In this document: in pieces, positions 34,918 to 43,253 of the stretch
How the letters are laid out: each line of letters begins with the position of its first letter
How positions within the stretch are numbered: position 1 is the first letter of the stretch
Assembly (NCBI RefSeq): GCF_900103325.1
Contig: NZ_FMXM01000019.1
Coordinates: 86,006 to 150,005 of the forward strand
Length of the DNA stretch: 64,000 nt
Direction: 5' to 3'
Origin: Mesorhizobium qingshengii
GTDB lineage: Bacteria; Pseudomonadota; Alphaproteobacteria; Rhizobiales; Rhizobiaceae
Translations under genes and position numbers: made by a program
Notes under the pieces: model-generated
What the model was told of the DNA's origin: nothing
What the model saw: only the letters and a program-made list of their open reading frames with translations
Database searches by the model: none

Positions 34918-36045
34918 TCAGGCGGTCGAGCCGACGACGCCCTCGACCAGATAGTCCATGCTTTCGAGCTCGATCGCGTTTTCGGGGAAGGCCTGGCCCG
35001 CGGTGGCGACGACCGCGCCCTTGTTGCTTTTCAGCGGTCCCTTGATGACGGCGAAGCCGCCCTTCATCATTTCAGCCAGCGTGGCGTCGAACTGCTTGCG
35101 CGCCGGCTCGCCGACGGCGGGACCGAGCGGGCTCATCTTGACGAAACCGTCGGCCAGGCCGCCGCGGGTGAAGTTGGGCAGCGGCGTGCCGGCGACAAGG
35201 TCGTCGACGAACATCTTGTAGACCTTGGCCCAGTTCCATTCCGCGCCGGTGAGGTATTTTTCCGGGGCCAGCGGGCTCTGGTTGGCGTGGTAGCCGCAGA
35301 CGAAGGCGCCGCGCCCGGCGGCCGTCTCGACCACCACTTTCGGGCTGTCGACATGGCAGGTGATGACATCGGCGCCCTGGTCGACCAGCGCGTTGGTGGC
35401 TTCCGCCTCCTTGACCGCCAGCGACCATTCGCCGGTGAAGATGACCTGGCAGGTGATGGTCGGATCGACCGAGCGCGCGCCGAGCAGGAAGGAGTTGATG
35501 TTGAGCAGCACCTGCGGAATGGGCTTGGCGGCGACGAAGCCGAGCTTCTTGGTCTTCGAGGTGTGGCCGGCGACGACGCCGTTGAGATACTGACCCATGC
35601 CGATATAGCCGAAATAGGAGCCGGCATTCATCGGGTGCTTGGCCTTGTCCCACATGCCGCCGCAATGGCGGAACTGCACGTCGGGGAATTTCGCGCACAT
35701 GGCCAGCATGTGGGGGTCGAAATAGCCGAAGGAGGTCGGGAAGACCAGTGACGCGCCGTCGAGATTGATCATCGATTCCATCGTCTTCTGGACATCGACC
35801 GTTTCCGGCACGTTCTCCTCCTCGACGACGGTGATGCCCTCGATACCCTTCAGCGCCGCGGCGCCCTCGGCATGCGCCTGGTTGTAGCCGTAGTCGTCCT
35901 TCGGGCCGACATAGATGAACCCGACCGTCGCGGTTGCGGCCAGGGCCCTCGAGATGGGAAAGGCCGCGGAGGCGAGCCCGAATGCGGCTCCGGCAGCGGA
36001 TGTCTTGAGCAGCTGGCGGCGGCTAAGCATGAATCGGTCGGTCAT
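34918..36045 (-). CDS. BMP family substrate-binding protein
   Basis: A 375-residue periplasmic protein of the basic membrane protein (Med/PnrA) family. It opens with a twin-arginine-type signal (SRRQLLKTSAAGAAFG, cleavage after ALA). Inside are VGFIYVGPKDDYGYNQAH and GADVITCHVDSPKVV. The family usually binds purine nucleosides; context with biuret hydrolase and allophanate hydrolase suggests biuret, triuret or another urea derivative here. It is the first gene of the operon and has the paired GntR-type operators in front. Confidence 0.9.
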   Translation of the reverse strand: MTDRFMLSRRQLLKTSAAGAAFGLASAAFPISRALAATATVGFIYVGPKDDYGYNQAHAEGAAALKGIEGITVVEEENVPETVDVQKTMESMINLDGASLVFPTSFGYFDPHMLAMCAKFPDVQFRHCGGMWDKAKHPMNAGSYFGYIGMGQYLNGVVAGHTSKTKKLGFVAAKPIPQVLLNINSFLLGARSVDPTITCQVIFTGEWSLAVKEAEATNALVDQGADVITCHVDSPKVVVETAAGRGAFVCGYHANQSPLAPEKYLTGAEWNWAKVYKMFVDDLVAGTPLPNFTRGGLADGFVKMSPLGPAVGEPARKQFDATLAEMMKGGFAVIKGPLKSNKGAVVATAGQAFPENAIELESMDYLVEGVVGSTA

Positions 36046-36097
36046 GTAAAATGCTCCCCTGTAGGACCCTTTCCGGGTCGGTTGACGCCTTCTCAAG

Positions 36098-36111
36098 AAA
36101 GTGCATGCAAT
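36098..36111. promoter_or_regulatory. Operator half of a matched pair (GntR-type)
   Basis: AAAGTGCATGCAAT, with the internal palindrome TGCATGCA. The exact reverse complement lies at 36191-36204, 93 bases away centre to centre. It sits about 50 bases upstream of the BMP gene start. Confidence 0.65.
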
Positions 36112-36190
36112 CGCTGTGCCAATTCCAATAGAGAGATTTCTTTAATAAAATCAATGATGGAGGCAATGCGACCTGCACAACTCGGAGGCA

Positions 36191-36204
36191 ATTGCATGCA
36201 CTTT
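36191..36204. promoter_or_regulatory. Second operator of the pair (GntR-type)
   Basis: ATTGCATGCACTTT, the exact reverse complement of the element at 36098-36111. Both lie in the 283-base region between the divergent BMP and gntR genes, so the GntR protein can be expected to bind both and control the biuret operon and itself. Confidence 0.65.
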
Positions 36205-36328
36205 TTGCCTTTAAAACAGCCAGTTTGACAGGGAGACTAAAACATAGGCATAGAGGTGCGGGCCGAGTCGGGTAGCTCCGGTCGGCCGCTGATTTCAGGA
36301 ACGCCGAAGCACGGGAGGCGAGGCAGAT

Positions 36329-37033
36329 TTGTCGGGGAAGCGTAGCTTGATCCGGTCCGGCACGACCGTCGATCAGATGGTGAGGGCGATCGGCGACCGC
36401 ATCGTCACCGGCGTGCTGCGTCCCGGCGAAAAACTCGACGAGGTTTCACTTGCCGTCCGCTTCGAGGTTTCACGCACGCCGGTGCGCGAGGCGCTCGGCC
36501 AGCTCAGCGCCATGGGCCTCGTCGAGCGGCGACCCAACAGGGGCGCCATCGTCGCCGTCGTCACGCAGGAGCACCTCACCGCGATGTTCGAAAGCATGGC
36601 CGAGCTGGAAGGCATATGCGCGCGCTTCTGCGCCGAACGCATGACCGGCAGCGAGCGCCGCGCGCTCGAGACCGAGCACCAGGCCTCGGCCCGGCTGGTG
36701 CGGCTGGGTGCCGAGGAAGACTATGAATACTTCAACACCGAGTTCCACAGCCGGCTCTATCGCGGCGCCCACAGCACGCACATCCAGGAGCTGACCGCGA
36801 CGACCCGCAGCCGGCTCGCGCCCTTCCGCCGTGCCCAGTTCAGGCTTGCCGGACGACTGGCCAAATCCTGGCAGGAGCATGACGCCATCGTCACCGCGAT
36901 CCTGCGCGGCGACGGCGCTGCCGCCGGCAAGGCCGCGCGCGACCACGTCTCCATCGTCAGCGAGGCGAGCGCCGTCTTCGCCGCCGGCGACCAACCCAAC
37001 GCCGCAAGCACGACGTCCGTTACATCAGGCTGA
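36329..37033 (+). CDS. GntR family regulator with FCD domain
   Basis: A 234-residue GntR regulator. The winged helix spans about residues 13-75 (VSRTPVREALGQLSAMGLVERRPNRG), and the FCD effector domain follows, with Asp/His metal ligands suggested by EYFNTEFHSRLYRGA. It is divergent from the biuret operon and is its likely regulator. The start is a TTG at 36329; an ATG at 36377 would cut into the DNA-binding domain. Confidence 0.9.
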   Translation: MSGKRSLIRSGTTVDQMVRAIGDRIVTGVLRPGEKLDEVSLAVRFEVSRTPVREALGQLSAMGLVERRPNRGAIVAVVTQEHLTAMFESMAELEGICARFCAERMTGSERRALETEHQASARLVRLGAEEDYEYFNTEFHSRLYRGAHSTHIQELTATTRSRLAPFRRAQFRLAGRLAKSWQEHDAIVTAILRGDGAAAGKAARDHVSIVSEASAVFAAGDQPNAASTTSVTSG

Positions 37034-37059
37034 CAATCCGTCTGACTTCAGTGGCGCCA

Positions 37060-37341
37060 CATAGCGCCGAAGATAGAGCCAAGCTCCCGGAACGGCGGGA
37101 TTTGGCGCGAAGAGCAACGGCCTTCCAACCCGTGAGCAGTTGCTCTCCGACCAATTGCGACGCTCGCTCGCACGTGAATGGCGACATCAGCCGGTTCATT
37201 CTTGTCGGAGACGAACAAGGCAACACCGGCCGAGCTCCCGATCCAGTTGTCATATTTCCTGTTTTCGACGTCCTTGGTGAACCTGACTGGCCCAAGCAGT
37301 AGCGGCTTCCCGTTAAGCCTCGCGCAATCTCTTCGGTCCAT
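37060..37341 (-). pseudogene. Remnant of an Acg-type nitroreductase gene
   Basis: On the minus strand this stretch encodes FTKDVENRKYDN and SSAGVALFVSDKNEPAD. The intact gene at 4117-5247 has FTKGAENRKYEN and SSAGVAVFVSDKNEPAS. After this block the reading frame drifts; QIPPFRELGSIFG still aligns with the VPAVRGQFATYLG region. The N-terminal two thirds and the C-terminal end are missing. It fills most of the 334 bases between gntR and the membrane-protein gene. Confidence 0.7.
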
Positions 37342-37367
37342 GATGGATGCAGATCGTCGAGGATGAC

Positions 37368-37907
37368 ATGAAGCGCAAGTCGATATTACTCTTCGCTTTT
37401 CCTGCGTTCGTGCTTTTGATTCTGGCAGCAGAGCGAATAGCGACGCTCCTGCTTGGAACCTATCCGGCCAGTCCTGCCATGTGGTGGGTTTGGCTTGAAC
37501 TGCGTCCATTGGCGACGATGTTCTGGCAGCAGGTCGATCTTTACCTGGGTGGTTCGATGGCCGTTGACGCCGCGATCCTGGTCGCCGCATCGATCGTCTT
37601 CTGGATGGCGTGCCGCACGAGAAAGTCGGCCGCGTTCTTCTTCCTTGCCAATCACATGGCGCTGCTTTTCGCCGGGCTGATGATCGCCGTCGGCGGCCAT
37701 TCGGAAACGGCGAGCACGATTGCCGCATTCACGGCGCCCGACGGTTTCCCATTCTCGCTGATGGTCGATTTCACCTGGGAGAACAGCCTCGTGCTGACCT
37801 TGGGCTTTGCGGCCTGCGCTTACTGTCATGTGGCGTTTCTTCGCGAAACCCGACAGAGAGCAGAAGCTCTGGCCGTGCGTCTCGTGGCTTTGAAGCGGGA
37901 CCTCTAA
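37368..37907 (+). CDS. Small integral membrane protein
   Basis: A 179-residue protein with about four membrane helices (ILLFAFPAFVLLILAAERI, AVDAAILVAASIVFWMAC, FFLANHMALLFAGLMIAVGG, LVLTLGFAACAYCHVAFL). The family is not recognised. The ATG at 37368 follows GAGGATGAC; a longer form from 37347 is possible. It stands alone, convergent with the end of the Tad operon. Confidence 0.65.
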   Translation: MKRKSILLFAFPAFVLLILAAERIATLLLGTYPASPAMWWVWLELRPLATMFWQQVDLYLGGSMAVDAAILVAASIVFWMACRTRKSAAFFFLANHMALLFAGLMIAVGGHSETASTIAAFTAPDGFPFSLMVDFTWENSLVLTLGFAACAYCHVAFLRETRQRAEALAVRLVALKRDL

Positions 37908-37993
37908 AGCCCGTCGCGACGCGCTTTAATTGCGGCATCGCGGCAGGCGTATCCGGAGAGCGCCGATTTCGCCTGCTTCCACGCCCGCGGTCC

Positions 37994-38566
37994 CTAATTG
38001 ATCTTGCGATAATACACTTTGCCCTCCGGCGTTTCCGTTCGCTGGTAGGCGGGGTTTGGAGCGGGAGGCGCGGTGGCAATGCGCCTCTTGGGCGGCCGTG
38101 GCGTATCGACATCAGTGGGTTCGACCGCGACTTCGGTGTTGGAAGAGGCTTCCGCCACGGTAGTCGTCATGATGACGGGTTCCCTCGCGCCAGAGATGCC
38201 TGCGTCGCCAGCCAAGGGAAGGTTTTGTTCCAGGCGGGCCATGGTGCCGTTGAGCTCGTTGAAACGGCCTTGCAGTTGGCCGTCCAGCCTTTCAAACCGG
38301 CTTTGAAAGCCGTTGTTGACCGTATCAAGCCGGGCACCGATCCGCTGCTCGAACGATCCGAGTTCCTCGAGACGCCCCTCCACGATGCGCAGGTCGGTGA
38401 TCCCTCGGTAGAGAAAGACGGCGGCCGTTACATTCAGCACGGCAAACAAGGTCAGTCCGACGCCGACCGCTACAGCCAGCCGGTATCTGCTTTTGTCGCG
38501 GTCGAGCAGTTGCGGTTCGAGCTGCTCGGCTATGGTCGGCACGTGCGGATCACTGATCGTCGTCAT
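37994..38566 (-). CDS. Single-pass membrane protein with coiled coil, end of Tad operon
   Basis: A 190-residue protein: cytoplasmic N-terminus of about 28 residues, one membrane helix (LAVAVGVGLTLFAVLNVTAAVF), a coiled coil of about 70 residues with heptads (EGRLEELGSFEQRIGARL), then a proline-rich tail ending VYYRKIN. It overlaps the L,D-transpeptidase gene by four bases. The periplasmic coiled coil next to a cell-wall enzyme suggests a role at the envelope. No family known to me. Confidence 0.7.
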   Translation of the reverse strand: MTTISDPHVPTIAEQLEPQLLDRDKSRYRLAVAVGVGLTLFAVLNVTAAVFLYRGITDLRIVEGRLEELGSFEQRIGARLDTVNNGFQSRFERLDGQLQGRFNELNGTMARLEQNLPLAGDAGISGAREPVIMTTTVAEASSNTEVAVEPTDVDTPRPPKRRIATAPPAPNPAYQRTETPEGKVYYRKIN

Positions 38567-39153
38567 TGAACCACCACCTTGGTGCCTATCGGCACGCGCT
38601 TGAAAAGATCGATCACATCCGTGTTGGTAAGGCGAAAACAGCCGGATGTGCCATCGAAACCCACGCCTGAAGGATCATTGGTGCCGTGGATGCGATAGAG
38701 CGTGTCTCGTCCGTCCCGAAGCAAATAGAGCGCCCTTGCGCCCAGCGGGTTGTAGGGACCCGAGGGCACCAGCTCCGGCAATTCCGGCTGACGAGCGCGC
38801 ATTTCCCTGGGCGGGCGCCATTGCGGCCATTCCGTTTTTGCCCCTACCTTCACGACCCCGGTCCAGCCAAATCCGTCACGTCCGACGCTGATCTGGTAGC
38901 GAAGCGCCTGGCCCTGGCGGGTCACCAGGTAAAGCGCCTTCTCATTCTTGCGGATGATGATCGTTCCCAGCTGCTCGGTGGTTGCGAAGGGAACGGCCTT
39001 GCGCAGGCTAGGGCCCATCGCAGGCAGCGGCGGCCGGTCCGCAAGTCCCGATCGCGCGCTGGCGAAGTCCTGGGCCGACAGCGCCAGCGCCAGGCCCAGC
39101 ACGCAGGCGCCCGCCAGCCCCGGGGCGATCCGATATCTATCGGGCAGCGTCAT
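38563..39153 (-). CDS. L,D-transpeptidase (YkuD family)
   Basis: A 196-residue exported protein with a signal-like N-terminus (LAGACVLGLALALSAQ). The YkuD catalytic motif has His156 (RIHGTND) and Cys172 (GTSGCFRL); the residue two before Cys is Ser where many members have His, as in other rhizobial forms. Such enzymes make 3-3 peptidoglycan cross-links or attach proteins to peptidoglycan. It overlaps cpaE by 17 bases and so is part of the Tad operon. Confidence 0.88.
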   Translation of the reverse strand: MTLPDRYRIAPGLAGACVLGLALALSAQDFASARSGLADRPPLPAMGPSLRKAVPFATTEQLGTIIIRKNEKALYLVTRQGQALRYQISVGRDGFGWTGVVKVGAKTEWPQWRPPREMRARQPELPELVPSGPYNPLGARALYLLRDGRDTLYRIHGTNDPSGVGFDGTSGCFRLTNTDVIDLFKRVPIGTKVVVQ

Positions 39154-40300
39154 CGAGCCGCTCTTTGAACATCCGCTTCAGATCCTTGTTGAAGCGCGCG
39201 CGCCCATCCACCTCGGAGGGCAGGATGGCCCTGTTCAGCGCATCGCTCAGAAGGGCGTTGTCCAGCGCGACCGACTTGATGTGCGGCGCCTTGAATATCT
39301 TCTCGAGTTCGCTGCGCGAAAAGTGGTTCCCGAACCATTTGCGCTTGTGCTTGTTGGCGACGAGCGTGATGCTGACCGCATTGCCGCGCAGCTCGCGGAT
39401 CTTCTTGTAGAGCCGCTTGCCCTGACGCAGCGACGCGACATTGAGCTCGAACACGATGAAGATTTCGTCGCTCGTCGAAAGCACGGAATTGTGCCAGGGC
39501 GTTTCGAGATTGGGCAGGTCGATGATGATGTCGTCGAAGCGGTAGGCGACGAGGTCCAGCAGCCGGAAGACGAAATCGCTGCCGTGCGGCTCGAACGGCA
39601 GTTGCGGCCTCTCGAACGCATAGAGGGTGAGGCCGGACGGGCGCGAAAGCTTGATGACATCCATCAGCTCGACATCGAGCCGTTCCGGCTGGCCGATGAT
39701 GCCGGCCAGATCGAACTGGTTGAACAGATTGAGGTAGGCGCCGCAATTGGCGCTCTGGAAATCGAGATCGACGAGGCAGGTCGAAGCCGCGCGTTCGGAC
39801 GATTTCGAGGCGAGGTGTTCGGCCGCCGACAGCGCCAGCGTCGTGGCGCCCGCGCCGCCGCTGGCGCTTATGAAGGTGATGATCCGGCTCTTGGTGCCCT
39901 GGTTGCCGGTGTCGTGGAAGGTCACCGCGTTGAGCAGTTCCTTTCCGTCGAGCGGCTTGTGCAGCCAGTCCGAGGCGTTCATGCGCACCAGCACGCGCGT
40001 CTGTTCCGAGGTCAGCTCGTCGGACACCGCGATCAGCGGCACGGTCGCCCAAAGCGCGCGCGCTTCGACGATGCCGGGCCTACCAAGCAGTGCGCCATTG
40101 CCGAGATCGAGGATGACGATGCCCGGGCGCGTGTCCACCGGCGGCCCCTTGAGAAAGTCGTCCGTCTCGGAAACCCTGACGTCGTAGATCGCCAGCGCAT
40201 CGAGCCGCGTCGCCACATCGCGCTTGAAATTCGGATCCGACGAGAACAGCGCCACCTGCTTTCGCTTGGTCGGTGTAACCTTGGTGTTGATGGCATTCAT
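39137..40300 (-). CDS. cpaE: Pilus assembly ATPase CpaE/TadZ
   Basis: A 387-residue protein with an N-terminal receiver-like domain (residues about 15-130) and a C-terminal MinD/ParA-like ATPase. The deviant Walker A is SASGGAGATTLA, followed by CLVDLDFQSANCGAYLN. TadZ proteins localise the Tad machine to the pole. It overlaps the TadE-like gene before it by four bases. Confidence 0.92.
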   Translation of the reverse strand: MNAINTKVTPTKRKQVALFSSDPNFKRDVATRLDALAIYDVRVSETDDFLKGPPVDTRPGIVILDLGNGALLGRPGIVEARALWATVPLIAVSDELTSEQTRVLVRMNASDWLHKPLDGKELLNAVTFHDTGNQGTKSRIITFISASGGAGATTLALSAAEHLASKSSERAASTCLVDLDFQSANCGAYLNLFNQFDLAGIIGQPERLDVELMDVIKLSRPSGLTLYAFERPQLPFEPHGSDFVFRLLDLVAYRFDDIIIDLPNLETPWHNSVLSTSDEIFIVFELNVASLRQGKRLYKKIRELRGNAVSITLVANKHKRKWFGNHFSRSELEKIFKAPHIKSVALDNALLSDALNRAILPSEVDGRARFNKDLKRMFKERLDDAAR

Positions 40301-40932
40301 GGGAAGGTGCTCTTCAAGTCTTCGCCCGTGACCGTGCTCAGCATGGAGGGCATGGTGATGTTTCCGAATCCGAGCAGTCCGCCCAGAAAGAAGAACTGAA
40401 AGGGATGATTGGTGATGCTGACCGTGATGGTCGGTACCGGCCCATTCGGGCGCGTCCAGTAGCCGAGGCCAGAGGCCTGATACTGTATCCTGACCTCGGA
40501 TTTCTTCAGGTTCGGCAGGAATTTCTGCATTCCGGCGCGACCGCTGCTGCCTGTATAGATGAAATCGAAGGAAGCCTGGCTAGCGGCAAGGCTCTGGCAG
40601 GTGGCGCCTGTTCCGCAAACGCAAGACACGGCACCTGCGGTGTTGGCCGTGCATATGTAGTTGTATGTGTTGGCCGGCACGGCGGTTCCAACCAGCGTCG
40701 CATCACTGGGTGTCTTCGCCTCCAGGGCAAGTCCACTGGCGACCGGTGTTGAAATCTGCGCCAGCCTGGCGCCCATCTGTACCGCCTTGTTGGCCGCGTT
40801 CCACTGGTAGAAGGCATAGCCGAAGTCGACAAAGCCGAGCAGAAGGGTCAGCAGCAACGGCATGACGATGGCCATTTCGACCATCGTTGCGCCGGACTGG
40901 TCCGAGCCAAACCCGATGCGTGCCCTCACCAT
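40297..40932 (-). CDS. TadE-like minor pseudopilin
   Basis: A 211-residue protein with the TadE N-terminal pattern: short charged leader, then GATMVEMAIVMPLLLTLLLG with the conserved Glu, followed by a periplasmic domain that contains a cluster of cysteines (YICTANTAGAVSCVCGTGATC). It is probably processed by the prepilin peptidase. Overlaps its neighbours on both sides. Confidence 0.88.
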   Translation of the reverse strand: MVRARIGFGSDQSGATMVEMAIVMPLLLTLLLGFVDFGYAFYQWNAANKAVQMGARLAQISTPVASGLALEAKTPSDATLVGTAVPANTYNYICTANTAGAVSCVCGTGATCQSLAASQASFDFIYTGSSGRAGMQKFLPNLKKSEVRIQYQASGLGYWTRPNGPVPTITVSITNHPFQFFFLGGLLGFGNITMPSMLSTVTGEDLKSTFP

Positions 40933-41423
40933 CCGAAGACGCGCTCCTGATGCGATGCCGTTATGTTGAGGGTTCCGAAACCCAGATAGCCCCAGAGCCC
41001 GATACCATTGTAGGGTACAGACGTGCTGACCTTGACGACATCCACATTGGCGGTGCTGCTGAGATAAAGCTCGGTTCCGGTGGCGGCGTCTACAGCAGCC
41101 GTATGGCTCACGGTGACCGTCACCTGCGGCGTCGTCCAGTTGGGAACCCTTGCGCTACCGCCCGTAATCGAGCCATTCACCGCGAGGTTCGTTCCATACA
41201 AAACGCAATTGGCCCAACTGCTGTCGTTGCAGCGCGCCATGTAGCGCGCACCATCCTCGACGCCGGCCTCGAGCAGCAGGCGGGTATTAAGTATGTTGGA
41301 GAATTCGAAGACGCCCGCCGACAGCAGCAGCACGAAGGGGGCCGCGATGGCCGTTTCCACCAGGGCGGCGCCTTGCTCGTCGCCGTGGAACCGCCGGATG
41401 AATTGCCTGAGCGCGATGAACAT
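40926..41423 (-). CDS. TadE/TadF-like minor pseudopilin
   Basis: A 165-residue protein with GAALVETAIAAPFVLLLSAG, the TadE-type prepilin helix with its Glu, and a periplasmic domain. It overlaps the next TadE gene by seven bases and lies five bases after the TadG stop. Which of the two is TadE and which TadF is not certain. Confidence 0.88.
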   Translation of the reverse strand: MFIALRQFIRRFHGDEQGAALVETAIAAPFVLLLSAGVFEFSNILNTRLLLEAGVEDGARYMARCNDSSWANCVLYGTNLAVNGSITGGSARVPNWTTPQVTVTVSHTAAVDAATGTELYLSSTANVDVVKVSTSVPYNGIGLWGYLGFGTLNITASHQERVFGW

Positions 41424-41427
41424 GGCG

Positions 41428-42888
41428 TTACCGATACAATTGAGCTTCGTTGCGCTGAAGCTTCTTCAGCGTGCCTTGGCCGACCAGGGTGCTGATATCC
41501 TGCATCTCGCCGTAGATGTCGGCATTAGGTGCCCCGCCCGCCGGCTCTGTGATGAACACGCTGCCAAAGGCCTGAACCGGCAAGGTCTGGCCGCCGCCTT
41601 TGACCGAGTTTGCCGTGCAGTCGATGATCGCGACATAGAGCAGCCGCCTGTCTGCCCCTTGCGTCGTCGTGTTGCACTGCGGCGCTGTCGCCTCCTGGCC
41701 GCTCTTCAAAGTCGGATTGTTGATCTCATATTTATAGACACAGTATCGGCTCGGGCTTGCGCCGCAGGAGGTTGTGACCCCGGCAGTGCTTGCATTGCCG
41801 TGGTTGACGGACCAATACCCCGCGAAGTCCCAGTTGCCATCGCCGAGCACGCCCGCCTGCGCGCAAGTTCCAGAGGTAAAGCAATTGTCCCTGGGCAACG
41901 CCTTGTAGTTTTTTGCTTGCCCGCTGTTGGGCGCGCTGTAGCTGCAGTTGTTCTTGCCCGCGTTTGAGACGACCATTCCCTTTCGCACATTCGGCGCGGG
42001 CGGATTGATGGACGGATCGGTCTTGTAGGGCCCGCCATTGTCGTAAATGTCGAAGCGGGTATTGATACCAGCATCCACCGGAGGAATGTTGCCTGGCCGG
42101 GTCGTCACCCCGCTCTGGTCATAGCAGGCGGGTGGATTTGTGACCGCGAACATTTCGGTGATCGCAGCCGTATTTTTGTCGCCCTCTGGTGACGACAGGA
42201 ATCCGTAGTTGCCCGGACCGTACTGGGCGCTGGCGCCGCCTTGCTGTTCCTTCAGCCAGATCATCGGCTTCTTGGTTCCAGACAGCGCTGTCTGCAAGGC
42301 GCCAATATTGGCGTAAGGGTTGCAGATGAACATTGGCGTGAACTGGCACAGCGCGTTGGTGAATCCCGCCACGGCCTGCGTCTGCACGTTGAAGCCATTG
42401 CTGCCGCCAAGAAAGCTTGCCGGAAAGATCGCCGCGAAAGCGGTTGGGTTCACCGTCACTTCTGCGAATTTTGCCACCTTGGGGTCGGTGGTGCTCCAAT
42501 CGTGGCCATTGGCGTCGACACCCGCGGCGTTGAGCGCGATACTGTCGTCAGCGGGTATCCCACTCAGATATGTCACGGTCAGGTCAGCCGGGCCAAGTAG
42601 GTGATTGCCCGAGGTGGAGAATTTTGTCGTGTTGGCGTTGGCGTTGGCGAGGAGATTGTCGCGTGCCCGATTGGCCCGGGTGATCGCATCGGGGTTGCCG
42701 TCCAGCTCTGCCGCCATGGCAAGCGCGAACGCATCGGCGCCCTTCTGCATGTCATTGTGCAGTCCGTTGGCCCGGCTCATATCGATGGCCAGCAATGCGA
42801 AGCCGACAAGCACGGGCAGCATGATGGCGACGAGGATCATCGCTATACCGCGTTGATCGTTCCAGAAGGCACGCATGGTCCCCAACAT
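41428..42888 (-). CDS. tadG: TadG-like pilus assembly protein
   Basis: A 486-residue protein with an N-terminal TadG-type membrane helix (RGIAMILVAIMLPVLVGFALLAID), followed by a long periplasmic domain with several cysteines in pairs. TadG proteins anchor or seal the Tad machine. The ATG at 42888 is used. Spacing of 71 bases to the lipoprotein gene before it. Confidence 0.88.
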   Translation of the reverse strand: MLGTMRAFWNDQRGIAMILVAIMLPVLVGFALLAIDMSRANGLHNDMQKGADAFALAMAAELDGNPDAITRANRARDNLLANANANTTKFSTSGNHLLGPADLTVTYLSGIPADDSIALNAAGVDANGHDWSTTDPKVAKFAEVTVNPTAFAAIFPASFLGGSNGFNVQTQAVAGFTNALCQFTPMFICNPYANIGALQTALSGTKKPMIWLKEQQGGASAQYGPGNYGFLSSPEGDKNTAAITEMFAVTNPPACYDQSGVTTRPGNIPPVDAGINTRFDIYDNGGPYKTDPSINPPAPNVRKGMVVSNAGKNNCSYSAPNSGQAKNYKALPRDNCFTSGTCAQAGVLGDGNWDFAGYWSVNHGNASTAGVTTSCGASPSRYCVYKYEINNPTLKSGQEATAPQCNTTTQGADRRLLYVAIIDCTANSVKGGGQTLPVQAFGSVFITEPAGGAPNADIYGEMQDISTLVGQGTLKKLQRNEAQLYR

Positions 42889-42959
42889 GACCCTACTCTC
42901 TGCTTCCTTGCGCCAGGGCCCCTCGCTTGCCCGGCGCCCTCCGCATCCTTCCGTTCAGT

Positions 42960-43253
42960 TCACTGCGCCGTCACACCCGACCCGCCGACATTGACCGTGA
43001 TCGCCGGCGGTGGTGGCGGCGGCGGTGGGAATTTGTAGTTGTGGGCAATAGCGGCGGCGCGCGTTCCGTCGCCTTCGATGTGTGTGTTCCGGGAGGCCGG
43101 ATTGAGCGGATCTACCGTCTGCAGCAGCGAATTGTACTTCTGCGTGTCGCCTGCGGCCAAAGTCACCGAATCGTAGTGGTTCAGATAGTCGGCGGCGCAG
43201 CCTGACAACGCACCGGCGCACACAATGAGGATCAAGGCGCTATTTCTTGACAT
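42960..43253 (-). CDS. Small lipoprotein at the cpaD position
   Basis: A 97-residue lipoprotein: signal with lipobox SGCA (Cys at about residue 19), then HYDSVTLAAGDTQKYN, which resembles the start of CpaD, and a tail with eight prolines in a row followed by AITVNVGGSG. It overlaps the secretin gene by 14 bases. CpaD proteins are more than twice as long, so this is a shortened form or a replacement. Confidence 0.75.
   Translation of the reverse strand: MSRNSALILIVCAGALSGCAADYLNHYDSVTLAAGDTQKYNSLLQTVDPLNPASRNTHIEGDGTRAAAIAHNYKFPPPPPPPPAITVNVGGSGVTAQ

Noticed and set aside
42991..43035. Short GGC/GGT-type repeat tract
   Set aside because: It is the coding sequence of the polyproline tail of the lipoprotein, not a CRISPR or separate repeat element.
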